Assembly: GCA_017853815.1 (NCBI GenBank)
Contig: JAFMIT010000043.1
Coordinates: 1-12,410, forward strand
Length of the DNA stretch: 12,410 nt
From: Actinomycetota bacterium
GTDB lineage: Bacteria; Actinomycetota; Actinomycetes; S36-B12; UBA5976
Reading direction: 5' to 3'
Part shown: positions 1 to 6,023 of the stretch, in pieces
Layout: every line of letters starts with the position of its first letter
Position numbering within the stretch: the first letter of the stretch is position 1
Notes under the pieces: generated by a model
The model's database searches: none
Seen by the model: the letters and a program-made list of their open reading frames with translations, nothing else
What the model was told of the DNA's origin: nothing
Position numbers and translations under genes: made by a program

Positions 1-1216
1 CCGCTTGATTTGTAGGCGGCAAGACTCGATCGTCTACCTGCGAAAACTCTGCTGTCGTTGCAGGCAACGCGAGAGCAACCAACATAACGAGCGTCACCCC
101 CGTGGTTGACCAGGGATGGCGCATCACGAAGCGAGCAACGTTTGACCAGACACCATCATCAGTAGGCGTGAGGTTTCCGCGACGCACCTTGAGTTTGTCG
201 ATGCGCGGGCCGATGAGCCGCAGGGCCGCGGGCAGAGGCACGAGTGCACCAGCGACCGCCATTAAGCACACCGCAACGCCTGCGTACGCAAACGAACGCA
301 GGAAGGACTGCGGGAATACCGACATGGCTCCGAGAGTCAGAGCCACTGTGAGGCCAGAGACCAGCACGGTACGTCCAGCTGTGTGCACGGTTTCGCGCAC
401 AGCGTCGTCAACGCTTCGACCTCGACCAAGTTCTTCACGGAAGCGATTGACAATCAGAAGTGCGTAGTCGATACCGAGACCAAGTCCAAGTCCCGTAATC
501 AGGTTAAGTGCAAAAACGCTGACATCAGTCACGAGCGATACGCCAAACACTCCGAGCAGAGCACCTGCAATCGCGCTGAGCCCAACGAAAAGAGGCATAC
601 CAGCAGCCACCGCGGTGCCGAAGACAAACAGCAACATCAGCATCGTCAGTGGGATCGAAATGGTCTCGGCGAACTTGATGTCTTCAGTGATCTGTCCATT
701 GATGCCGTTATAAATCGAACCGGCACCACTGATCACTACATCTAATCCATCAACAGTGGCAGGTGTCTCTTCGATGATTGTTTTTGCGACTTTGTTTCGT
801 TTGTCGAGCGACTTTGCATCTACGTAGACCAGGACAAGTCCTACAGACCCGTCCGTACTCTTCATTTGAGCTGGGCCACCGAGCGACCAGTAGGAATCGA
901 CCTGCGAAACACCGTCGACTGCTTTGAAGTCAGCGATAATCGCATCGACCTTCGAAAGAACCTCTTGAGAGTCCACCGCGTTGGCTGTGTCTAGTTTGCC
1001 AATAGCGATTGAAAGATGCGGGAGTTGGGCATCAAATTCAGTCTCAAGCAAATCAGCCACAATCGAGCTATCACTCTTGGGATCGTTGTAGCCGCCACCA
1101 GACATTCGAGGAATCACCATGCTGCCGACGATGCCGGCAACGAGGACGAACAAAAGGCTGAGCGAAAGCACAATTCGCGGATGCGAAGAGGTGGCCTTGC
1201 CAAGTCGTGAAAACAT
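1..1216 (-). CDS. MMPL/RND-family transporter, N-terminal 405 residues (gene runs off left edge)
   Basis: This is an integral membrane exporter of the MMPL branch of the RND superfamily, which moves lipids or hydrophobic compounds using the proton gradient; the substrate here is unknown. I translated the minus strand from ATG at 1216, and 405 codons stay open to base 1. Visible parts are a first membrane helix (about residues 14-35), a large extracytoplasmic domain (36-183), a helix cluster (184-230), then the family-typical segment GLGLGIDYALLIVNRFREE (243-261) with its intramembrane Asp250, and further helices near 285-335. A basic cytoplasmic stretch follows (338-346), and a new helix near 370-386 looks like the start of the second half. 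Family members are usually about 700 residues or more, so roughly half is missing through the window edge, not through a lesion. A GGGAG Shine-Dalgarno sequence (1222-1226) sits 5 bases upstream of the start. It lies 62 bases downstream of the acetyltransferase gene on the same strand and may be co-transcribed with it. Confidence 0.9.
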   Translation of the reverse strand, partial: MFSRLGKATSSHPRIVLSLSLLFVLVAGIVGSMVIPRMSGGGYNDPKSDSSIVADLLETEFDAQLPHLSIAIGKLDTANAVDSQEVLSKVDAIIADFKAVDGVSQVDSYWSLGGPAQMKSTDGSVGLVLVYVDAKSLDKRNKVAKTIIEETPATVDGLDVVISGAGSIYNGINGQITEDIKFAETISIPLTMLMLLFVFGTAVAAGMPLFVGLSAIAGALLGVFGVSLVTDVSVFALNLITGLGLGLGIDYALLIVNRFREELGRGRSVDDAVRETVHTAGRTVLVSGLTVALTLGAMSVFPQSFLRSFAYAGVAVCLMAVAGALVPLPAALRLIGPRIDKLKVRRGNLTPTDDGVWSNVARFVMRHPWSTTGVTLVMLVALALPATTAEFSQVDDRVLPPTNQA

Positions 1217-1278
1217 CAGAACTCCCTGACTTCAAGTAGGAGAATTTTCTCGCGCAGAAAGAAAGCCGACGACCAGAA

Positions 1279-2028
1279 CTAGTCTGAAAGTGACCTAGGA
1301 CTCATTCGCACCGAGGAAAAATGCAGTTCTTTGTCGAAGCCAAGGCCGCGATACAGGGCCAATGCATTGATGTTTGAGCCACGAACTCCCAGTGCCACAG
1401 ATTGTGCGCCCTCCGCGAAGTGCTGTTGACCGGCGAGGGCGGTGACGAGTTTCCCAAGGCCTTGGCGACGTGCAGCAGGTGCGACAGCGACAGAGTTGAT
1501 TACCCGTGCACCAGAGCTCCATTGTGTACCCACCGCTGTGGCCTGAAGATCGCCATTGTGGTCGCGCGAGACGACCCAAAACTTGATCTCCGGATTGCCA
1601 GGCATCACCGCGGAATCGGGAGCAGAGAGTTGCAAGAAGCGAGAGATCTCGGAATCTGCCTCATTGCTGGTGACGATGCTCGTGTGCGAAGGAACCTTTG
1701 CCACCGGGAATGGGTGCTCCCTCACCATCCAGTACCAGTCGCGCGCATCTGGGTTGTTGAGTTGCTGACCTAGCTCGAAAGGCAGCGTCACTGCATGCAG
1801 ACTGACACCACTCTCTGCGATGCTCGCGAGGACTCGTGCGTACTCCAGCGGAGTGCAAACACCTTCCACAATCAATTCAAATGCTTCACCCGTATTGAGT
1901 AATACCGCGGAGCCGGCGTCGAGCTTCCAGCCACGATCAAACGCTTCGACGGGGACTGCAGCACGGGCGTAGGTTCCAACATGCGGCGCAAACTGGATGC
2001 GTTCGGTAATGAGTTCCACGATTACCAC
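1279..2028 (-). CDS. GNAT-family N-acetyltransferase
   Basis: This is a predicted acetyl-CoA-dependent N-acetyltransferase with unknown acceptor. The C-terminal part carries the GNAT core: beta-4 and motif A, NSVAVAPAARRQGLGKLV, at about residues 178-195, with the acetyl-CoA pyrophosphate-binding R-x-x-G-x-G at 187-192, and then motif B, NALALYRGLGF, near 221-231. The first 170 residues are less recognisable and may be a degenerate second GNAT fold. The reading frame is open back to 2130, but that part lies inside lysE. I chose GTG at 2028, which overlaps the lysE stop (2022-2024); GTG at 2019 is equally possible. No strong ribosome site is visible, so translational coupling to lysE is likely. 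The protein is about 249 residues. As the third gene behind the CsoR-like repressor and an amino-acid-type exporter, it may modify the same class of compound, but that is inference. Confidence 0.82.
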   Translation of the reverse strand: MVIVELITERIQFAPHVGTYARAAVPVEAFDRGWKLDAGSAVLLNTGEAFELIVEGVCTPLEYARVLASIAESGVSLHAVTLPFELGQQLNNPDARDWYWMVREHPFPVAKVPSHTSIVTSNEADSEISRFLQLSAPDSAVMPGNPEIKFWVVSRDHNGDLQATAVGTQWSSGARVINSVAVAPAARRQGLGKLVTALAGQQHFAEGAQSVALGVRGSNINALALYRGLGFDKELHFSSVRMSPRSLSD

Positions 2029-2666
2029 GGTAGCGGAGTAGTGGCGAGAATGGCGACTCCCAACAGGATCATCACGCAACCGCCAACCACACGCATGTTT
2101 TCTAAACGTTTGTTGCTCGAACTCAACCACTCGCGCGCTGTGCCAGCAATCAACCCCCAGGCACCGTCAAAAACAACCGCAAGCGCTGCGAAAATTAGTC
2201 CAAGCGTGATGAGCTGTAACGTCACCGAACCCATCTCAGGATCAACAAACTGTGGCAGCACCGCCGCAAAAAAGACAATCGCTTTGGGATTGAGCACACC
2301 GACGGTGAAGCCTTGGCGCATCGTCTGCCATTTTGTTGGTGTGCCATCTGAAACGTCGGTCATATTCACGGCCGCAACCACGCGATGGCGAATGGCGTCG
2401 ATGCCGAGCCACACCAGATAGAAACCACCAGCCCACTGAACAAGCGAATACAACAGCGCTGAACTCTGAAGGATTGGACCAAGTCCGATGGCAACGCCAG
2501 TCGAGAGAACCACCATGCCAAAGGCATTTCCGAGAACCGTGAGAAATGAGATGAGCCGTCCCCATGCGATGGCGCGCGCAATGGTGAACATCACTGAAGG
2601 TCCGGGCGCGAGAATGATGAGCACAGACGCGATTAGATACGACGTCAAATGTTCCGGTGAAACCAC
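2022..2666 (-). CDS. LysE/RhtB-family amino-acid (or thiol) exporter
   Basis: This is an inner-membrane efflux protein of the LysE/RhtB family, whose members export amino acids and derivatives such as lysine, threonine, homoserine, leucine or cysteine. At 214 residues it has the usual family length. Family hallmarks are the first helix ending in APGPSVMF (20-27), the YLVWLG segment (83-88), and QGFTVGVLNPKAIVFF (118-133) before the later helices. About six hydrophobic segments are visible. The start is GTG at 2666, placed directly before the first helix; it leaves 20 bases to the repressor stop. The downstream acetyltransferase start overlaps its stop. The substrate cannot be read from sequence. 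Its position directly behind a CsoR-family repressor that lacks the copper-binding histidine raises the possibility of export of a sulfur amino acid or of a metal complex, which is only a hypothesis. Confidence 0.9.
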   Translation of the reverse strand: MVSPEHLTSYLIASVLIILAPGPSVMFTIARAIAWGRLISFLTVLGNAFGMVVLSTGVAIGLGPILQSSALLYSLVQWAGGFYLVWLGIDAIRHRVVAAVNMTDVSDGTPTKWQTMRQGFTVGVLNPKAIVFFAAVLPQFVDPEMGSVTLQLITLGLIFAALAVVFDGAWGLIAGTAREWLSSSNKRLENMRVVGGCVMILLGVAILATTPLPW

Positions 2667-2686
2667 AATGCAGCCTTACGCCTCAA

Positions 2687-2944
2687 TTATGCGAGGGTGA
2701 TGAAAAGTTTTTCGAGCTGCTCAAGAGACGCTTCAGGTCCCTGCTCAGCAACGCATTGCTTGAAGCCTCCAGCGATCAGGCGAAAGCCAGCCTTATCCAC
2801 TGCCCGGCTCACGGCCGCAAGCTGATGAACAATGTCTTGGCAATCACGACCTTCTTCGAGCATCCGAACTATCCCGCCGAGTTGACCTTCGGCACGTCGT
2901 AAGCGCTTGATGACTTCTACTGTTGTGACTTCGTCGAGTTCCAT
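2687..2944 (-). CDS. CsoR/RcnR-family (DUF156) metal- or sulfur-responsive repressor, CstR-like ligand set
   Basis: This is an 85-residue all-helical transcriptional repressor of the CsoR/RcnR/FrmR/CstR family, which binds operator DNA as a tetramer and releases it on binding a metal or on cysteine modification. The family core RLRRAEGQLGGIVRMLEEG (14-32) is followed by Cys35 in RDCQDIV. In copper-sensing CsoR the ligands are Cys, His 25 residues later and Cys 29 residues later. Here the corresponding residues are Cys35, Gly60 and Cys64, so the histidine is lost while both cysteines remain. This is the pattern known for the persulfide sensor CstR, though other ligands are possible. ATG at 2944 has a perfect AGGAGG ribosome site (2949-2954 on the minus strand). 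The palindrome at 2969-2984 is the likely operator, giving autoregulation and control of the following lysE gene 20 bases downstream. Confidence 0.93.
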   Translation of the reverse strand: MELDEVTTVEVIKRLRRAEGQLGGIVRMLEEGRDCQDIVHQLAAVSRAVDKAGFRLIAGGFKQCVAEQGPEASLEQLEKLFITLA

Positions 2945-2948
2945 GTGT

Positions 2949-2954
2949 CCTCCT
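2949..2954 (-). promoter_or_regulatory. Ribosome binding site of the CsoR-like gene
   Basis: A perfect AGGAGG on the minus strand lies four bases before the ATG at 2944. It fixes the start of the repressor and suggests efficient translation compared with the weak sites of the following genes. Confidence 0.8.
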
Positions 2955-2968
2955 GCAACTCGCTAACT

Positions 2969-2984
2969 GTACCCCTGGGGGTAC
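2969..2984. promoter_or_regulatory. Candidate CsoR-type operator (palindrome)
   Basis: The 16-base site GTACCCCTGGGGGTAC consists of two perfectly inverted 7-base arms (GTACCCC / GGGGTAC) around a central TG. CsoR/RcnR-family operators are known as TACC...GGTA half sites flanking a G/C tract, and this site matches that layout. It lies 24 bases upstream of the repressor ATG and 40 bases upstream of the divergent DUF4031 start, so bound repressor could block the csoR-lysE promoter and possibly the divergent one. A minus-strand TACAGT that could serve as a -10 element overlaps its left end (2965-2970), but no good -35 is seen. Confidence 0.75.
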
Positions 2985-3012
2985 GACCGAAGGATTGTTC
3001 TCGGCGACAACT

Positions 3013-3018
3013 TAGGCT
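3013..3018 (+). promoter_or_regulatory. Possible -10 element of a leaderless DUF4031 transcript
   Basis: TAGGCT fits the TAnnnT pattern of an actinobacterial -10 box and ends six bases before the ATG at 3025. Transcription could therefore begin at or next to the start codon. No convincing -35 box or Shine-Dalgarno sequence is present. This is a weak motif call. Confidence 0.3.
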
Positions 3019-3024
3019 TGATCT

Positions 3025-3291
3025 ATGGCAATCCTGATCGACAACGCCCACTGGCCGCGCTGGGATCGCATGTGGTGCCATCTTGTAAGTGACACCTCGC
3101 TCGATGAGTTGCACGCATTCGCTCGAGAGCTAGGCATCCCAGAACGAGGGTTCGGAGGGGATCATTACGACTTGCCCGAAGAACATCGCGAACGGGCTAT
3201 CGAACTTGGTGCACTAGAAGTTTCGTCCCAAGAAATTGTCAGGCGACTCAAAGCGGCACGGCTTCGAAAGCGCGTGAAACACCAGCCGTAA
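3025..3291 (+). CDS. DUF4031 family protein
   Basis: This is an 88-residue soluble protein of the DUF4031 family, which is widespread in Actinobacteria and has no established function. The family pattern is clear: N-terminal MAILIDNAHWPRWDRMW, then CHLVSDTSLDELHAFARELGIP, a central GFGGDHYDLPEE (residues about 42-53) and the C-terminal SSQEIVRRLKAARLR. The conserved Asp, His and Tyr of the GDHYD motif could form a small active or binding site, but nothing is proven. ATG at 3025 agrees with the conserved start of the family. No strong ribosome site precedes it and a possible -10 box lies just upstream, so it may be translated from a leaderless message. It diverges from the CsoR-like gene with the palindrome between them, and it converges on the DUF3817 gene with only 7 bases between the stops. 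Confidence 0.88.
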   Translation: MAILIDNAHWPRWDRMWCHLVSDTSLDELHAFARELGIPERGFGGDHYDLPEEHRERAIELGALEVSSQEIVRRLKAARLRKRVKHQP

Positions 3292-3298
3292 TTGAGGT

Positions 3299-3613
3299 TT
3301 AGTAACCCAACTCTTTGCGGAGCTTGTACTCAGCCACGAACGACATAAACGGCACTGTCCCTGCAAGTGCAACCACAAGCATTTTCCCAAGCGACCATTT
3401 CGCCTTGAGCCCAAGATCAACCGTCAAGATCAGATAGACGATGTACAGCCAGCCGTGCGCCTGCCAGGCATACGCCGTCCAATGTCCGGTGCCTTCGAAC
3501 ACATACTTGTAAGGGATGGCAACCAACGTGAGAAATGCCAAGGCCGCGCCTGTCAGAAATGCCAAAACACGGTAGCGCTCAAACGGAACTTTTAAGTCGT
3601 CATTGATTGTCAT
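3299..3613 (-). CDS. DUF3817 small integral membrane protein
   Basis: This is a 104-residue membrane protein of the DUF3817 family, common in Actinobacteria and without a known activity. Three hydrophobic helices are visible: about residues 15-34 (VLAFLTGAALAFLTLVAIPY), 46-65 (including HGWLYIVYLILTVDLGL) and 76-92 (MLVVALAGTVPFMSFVAEY). The conserved family features are the YKY segment after the first helix, the HGWLYIVY motif, KAKWS in the loop and the AGTVPFMSF segment with the acidic E94. ATG at 3613 has only a weak purine-rich site upstream. It starts 14 bases after the SURF1 stop and is most likely the last gene of the mca-small protein-SURF1-DUF3817 transcript. The link to cytochrome oxidase assembly is suggested only by this neighbour. 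Confidence 0.88.
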   Translation of the reverse strand: MTINDDLKVPFERYRVLAFLTGAALAFLTLVAIPYKYVFEGTGHWTAYAWQAHGWLYIVYLILTVDLGLKAKWSLGKMLVVALAGTVPFMSFVAEYKLRKELGY

Positions 3614-3627
3614 GTGCGTACTCTGCC

Positions 3628-4359
3628 TTAAAGGTCGTCAGATTGTGCGTCTGAGTCTTGTTTAAATTCGTCGCGAATGAATCGACCCCAGAGAAAAATG
3701 GCGAACGCGGCAAAAATCCACCACTGCCACGCGTACATCAAATTACGAACTTCGATTCCTGCTGGTGGCAACACCAGCGCCGCGTCGCCTAGGGGGCGAA
3801 TCCCGTCAACTCGAAAAGGCGCACCAGCAACCGTCGCTTGCGTCAGCACGATGTAGCCGTCATAGACATCGGACTGCCAGCGCAGCACCAAATCGTCAGT
3901 GTTCAAAAAGTCGACGACCCGATCTGGCGAGTAGAGCGGTGAAAGTTGTGAAGTGTCTTGTGCGGGTTGCAGTCGGCCAACTGCCTTGATGTCGCCGACA
4001 AAAGTTGATGTCGACTGTCCGGCACCTATTACTAACGCAACGACTGGGCCGGCGCTCAACTTCAGTGGGCAAACCAGCCACTGCGGATTTGGCTTTCCGA
4101 GCGAGACTTGCACTGCCTGTGTACAGTCGAGTTGACCTGAGGCAATCACATTGTGTGCATACCGAGATTCTCGAACGTACTCGCCAAGTTGATGAAGTTC
4201 ACCAAGATCTCTCGGAGTTGCGTTGAGAACTTCGCGTGCAATGTCATCTCGATGAGCGACGGAATATTGCCAAGCCCCCAAAGCCCCCGTGCCCACTAAT
4301 GCGAGCAACATCACCAGAGTCCAGCTGGTGATTCGAAGCCAAGAACGCTTTTCAGCCAC
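3628..4359 (-). CDS. SURF1 family protein (cytochrome oxidase assembly)
   Basis: SURF1 proteins help insert haem into subunit I of cytochrome c oxidase. They sit in the membrane with one helix at each end and a domain outside. Here an N-terminal helix (about 10-30) ends in the family motif LGAWQ (27-31). An extracytoplasmic domain follows, with SGQLD (74-78) and DGIRPLGDAALVLPPAG (185-201). The C-terminal segment RNLMYAWQWWIFAAFAIFLW (205-224), followed by RFIRDEF, matches the NLxYAxQWWxFA pattern of SURF1. At 243 residues it is near family length. The start is GTG at 4359, three bases after the stop of the preceding small gene, without a good ribosome site, so translational coupling is likely. 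An aerobic terminal oxidase elsewhere in the genome is implied. Sequence divergence from the canonical family makes the exact assembly role less certain. Confidence 0.85.
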   Translation of the reverse strand: MAEKRSWLRITSWTLVMLLALVGTGALGAWQYSVAHRDDIAREVLNATPRDLGELHQLGEYVRESRYAHNVIASGQLDCTQAVQVSLGKPNPQWLVCPLKLSAGPVVALVIGAGQSTSTFVGDIKAVGRLQPAQDTSQLSPLYSPDRVVDFLNTDDLVLRWQSDVYDGYIVLTQATVAGAPFRVDGIRPLGDAALVLPPAGIEVRNLMYAWQWWIFAAFAIFLWGRFIRDEFKQDSDAQSDDL

Positions 4360-4362
4360 GGA

Positions 4363-4551
4363 CTAGTCGTCTTGCCGTTCGGCTTCGCGGCGGCGCAGTT
4401 CTAGCCGCTTGATGCGCTTGTCCATGTTTCGCCACAACAGCACCGAAGCAACTGCGAGGGACACAAAGAAAACACCGCCGAGCCAGCCCGCAGTAATGGC
4501 ATCCGCAGGTATGTCTTTGCCAGCTAGCGTTACGCGCACAAACTCGAGCAT
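4363..4551 (-). CDS. Small single-pass membrane protein downstream of mca
   Basis: This is a 62-residue hypothetical protein. After an amphipathic start (MLEFVRVTLAGKDIPADAIT) there is one membrane helix, GWLGGVFFVSLAVASVLLW (about 22-40), and then a strongly charged C-terminal tail rich in Arg, Lys and Glu that probably stays in the cytoplasm. The frame is open back to 4614, but that part lies in mca. I chose ATG at 4551 because a purine-rich GAAAGAAG lies upstream and because it gives a sensible 16-base gap after the mca stop. In mycobacteria a similarly small uncharacterised gene (Rv1083, from memory) follows mca, so this may be the equivalent. The SURF1 start follows after three bases. 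Function unknown. Confidence 0.72.
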   Translation of the reverse strand: MLEFVRVTLAGKDIPADAITAGWLGGVFFVSLAVASVLLWRNMDKRIKRLELRRREAERQDD

Positions 4552-4567
4552 GTTTTCTTCTTTCGTT

Positions 4568-5383
4568 TTATCGCAGACCAGCGAACAAGTCTGATTCTGG
4601 CAGCGAAACCTCAATCGTGCTGAACGCTAACTCAAAATCTTCAGTGGGCCAGACAACTCGCTCAATGTCTCGGGGAACCGCAAACCATGCACCCTGAGGG
4701 TCGACCTGAGTTGCGTGGGCACGCAAAGCTGCGTCTCGCGCATCAAAAAAGTCTGCGCATTCGACCCGAGTTGTGACGCGATTGAAGACGTCGCGCTCAG
4801 GTTCCCAGTCTTTGAGCCACTCTTCATAAGGTGAGTCCATACCCTGCGCGAGCATTGCTTCATGCAAAGCAACGACACGCGCACGTGAGAATGTGTGATG
4901 GAAGTACACCTTCGACACTTGCCAATCGGCCGCTGCCGCTGTGCACGCAGCCATGGTGACTTCGTGCGTACGAATGTGATCTGGGTGTGGGTAACCGCCG
5001 TTCTCGTCGTAGGTCGTCACCACATGAGGGCGATATTCTCGAATGATCTCTGCGAGTGCGGCACCTGAAACATCTAGCGGCACGCGCGCAAAGCAGTTGT
5101 CTGCCAGTGGTTCATCCATTCCCGAATCAATGAAGCCAAGCCACCGATGTTGGATGTCGAGAATCGCCGCAGCGTTCGCCATCTCGACGCGACGGACTGC
5201 ACCCATGTCTCTGACCTCTGAGCCGTAGTTCTCATTCAGAACACTGCCCGCCTCGCCGCCGGTGCACGAGACCACGAGCACTTCGATGCCCTCGGCACGA
5301 TAGCGTGCGACGGACGCAGCCCCTTTGCTCGATTCGTCGTCGGGGTGAGCGTGGACAGCCAGAAGCCTGAGTGAATTCGACAT
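4568..5383 (-). CDS. mca: Mycothiol S-conjugate amidase
   Basis: Mca is a zinc amidase that cleaves mycothiol S-conjugates of electrophiles into a mercapturic acid, which is exported, and GlcN-Ins, which is reused for mycothiol synthesis. The 271-residue product begins LRLLAVHAHPDDESSKGAA (5-23), giving the metal and catalytic residues His13, Asp15 and Asp16. HPDH at 133-136 within DENGGYPHPDHIRTH supplies the third zinc ligand. The SSKGA segment, GFIDSGM (83-89) and LADNCFARVPLDVS (93-106) favour Mca over the related deacetylase MshB. The frame is open to 5743, but only ATG at 5383 matches the family start, and it has GGGAG nine bases upstream. The gene order with DUF4307 and greA on the other side is the usual actinobacterial one. 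It implies that the organism makes mycothiol. Confidence 0.95.
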   Translation of the reverse strand: MSNSLRLLAVHAHPDDESSKGAASVARYRAEGIEVLVVSCTGGEAGSVLNENYGSEVRDMGAVRRVEMANAAAILDIQHRWLGFIDSGMDEPLADNCFARVPLDVSGAALAEIIREYRPHVVTTYDENGGYPHPDHIRTHEVTMAACTAAAADWQVSKVYFHHTFSRARVVALHEAMLAQGMDSPYEEWLKDWEPERDVFNRVTTRVECADFFDARDAALRAHATQVDPQGAWFAVPRDIERVVWPTEDFELAFSTIEVSLPESDLFAGLR

Positions 5384-5420
5384 GCCACTAGTCTCCCAAC
5401 GTAGGAAACTTGGAACACAA

Positions 5421-5426
5421 AGGAGG
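5421..5426 (+). promoter_or_regulatory. Ribosome binding site that decides the TTG start of DUF4307
   Basis: A perfect AGGAGG lies eight bases before TTG at 5435. No ATG or GTG in the same frame is better placed, so this site settles the unusual start codon. The whole divergent mca/DUF4307 spacer is only 51 bases, so both promoters must be packed into it or into the gene starts. Confidence 0.75.
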
Positions 5427-5434
5427 TGCCCTAA

Positions 5435-5953
5435 TTGGGAGTTAATCGCAAGAAGGTGCCGCCTCACCTTTATGACCGCTACGGAATCAAGTCTCGACCT
5501 TGGCCCTTCCTCGTGCTCATCTCCGCGCTTGGCCTCTCCCTCGCGGGCTATCTGCTGACGAGCATCGGCGGAAACATTGCGGCCGGCGGCGACGTCACAT
5601 TGATCACCTGGAAAGAGACCGGAATCAACGAAGTCACTGTGACGTGGGCGGTTCGTCGAGCGGACAACCAGAGCGTGACCTGCGTACTGCGAGTCCAGGA
5701 TCAGGATCGCTTCGATGTGGGATACGCGGTAGCGAGAGTTCAATCGACAGGAACTGAGCCAGTGTTTTCGAGTGTGCTCACGACGCGCGGACAGGTTTTC
5801 GCTGTGCCGACCCCGGTCTGCGAGCCAGTCGAGCCGAGCTCAAGCAATATTCCTGGATCCCACTTCAGGCCCGGCCTGCTACCTCCCGCACAATCGGGAG
5901 GACTAGCCGCCCCCTGGCAGTCCGAGCCGCGCTGGCTTGAGACATTCCAGTGA
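5435..5953 (+). CDS. DUF4307 family membrane protein
   Basis: This is a 172-residue protein of the actinobacterial DUF4307 family, found next to greA and mca in many genomes (Rv1081c in M. tuberculosis, from memory); its function is unknown. A basic cytoplasmic start with LYDRYGIKSRP (12-22) is followed by one membrane helix, PFLVLISALGLSLAGYLL (24-41), and an outside domain with the family segments TWKETGINEVTVTWAVRR (58-75), CVLRVQDQDRFDVGYA (82-97) and VLTTRGQVFAVPTPVC (114-129). The family normally ends shortly after this region. Here about 40 further residues rich in Pro, Ser and Gly follow, encoded by GC-rich DNA with two hairpins. I checked the other two frames and saw no better ending, so the tail is kept as a lineage-specific extension. 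TTG start with a perfect ribosome site. Confidence 0.87.
   Translation: MGVNRKKVPPHLYDRYGIKSRPWPFLVLISALGLSLAGYLLTSIGGNIAAGGDVTLITWKETGINEVTVTWAVRRADNQSVTCVLRVQDQDRFDVGYAVARVQSTGTEPVFSSVLTTRGQVFAVPTPVCEPVEPSSSNIPGSHFRPGLLPPAQSGGLAAPWQSEPRWLETFQ
5866..5901 (+). other. Two tandem inverted repeats at the 3' end of DUF4307
   Basis: The first is CAGGC-CCG-GCCTG (5866-5878). The second is CCTCCCG-CACAAT-CGGGAGG (5882-5901), with a perfect 7-base GC-rich stem. No run of T follows, so this is not a standard intrinsic terminator. It could attenuate read-through into greA or simply reflect GC-rich coding DNA. Confidence 0.4.
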
Positions 5954-6023
5954 CGCATTGCTAGCGTTGCCCGCCTGACCGCCGAACCGGCGCTCTCCCA
6001 CCGCCCACCTAGTAGGAGTCCTC

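Noticed and set aside
102..1210. Plus-strand open frames at 102-467, 383-745 and 1016-1210
   Set aside because: They are opposite the MMPL gene, whose minus-strand translation matches the family throughout; the plus-strand products are Arg/Thr/His-rich with no family resemblance.
1240..1251. Palindrome GAGAATTTTCTC between the GNAT and MMPL genes
   Set aside because: Only five paired bases on each side and AT-rich; too weak for a terminator and common by chance.
5384..5743. A 120-codon N-terminal extension of mca
   Set aside because: It lies antisense to DUF4307. Mca family members begin directly before the HPDDE motif, and the ATG at 5383 has a ribosome site.
5830..5953. Possible frameshift in the 3' part of DUF4307
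   Set aside because: I read the other two frames through this region; neither gives a better ending or a recognisable family tail.
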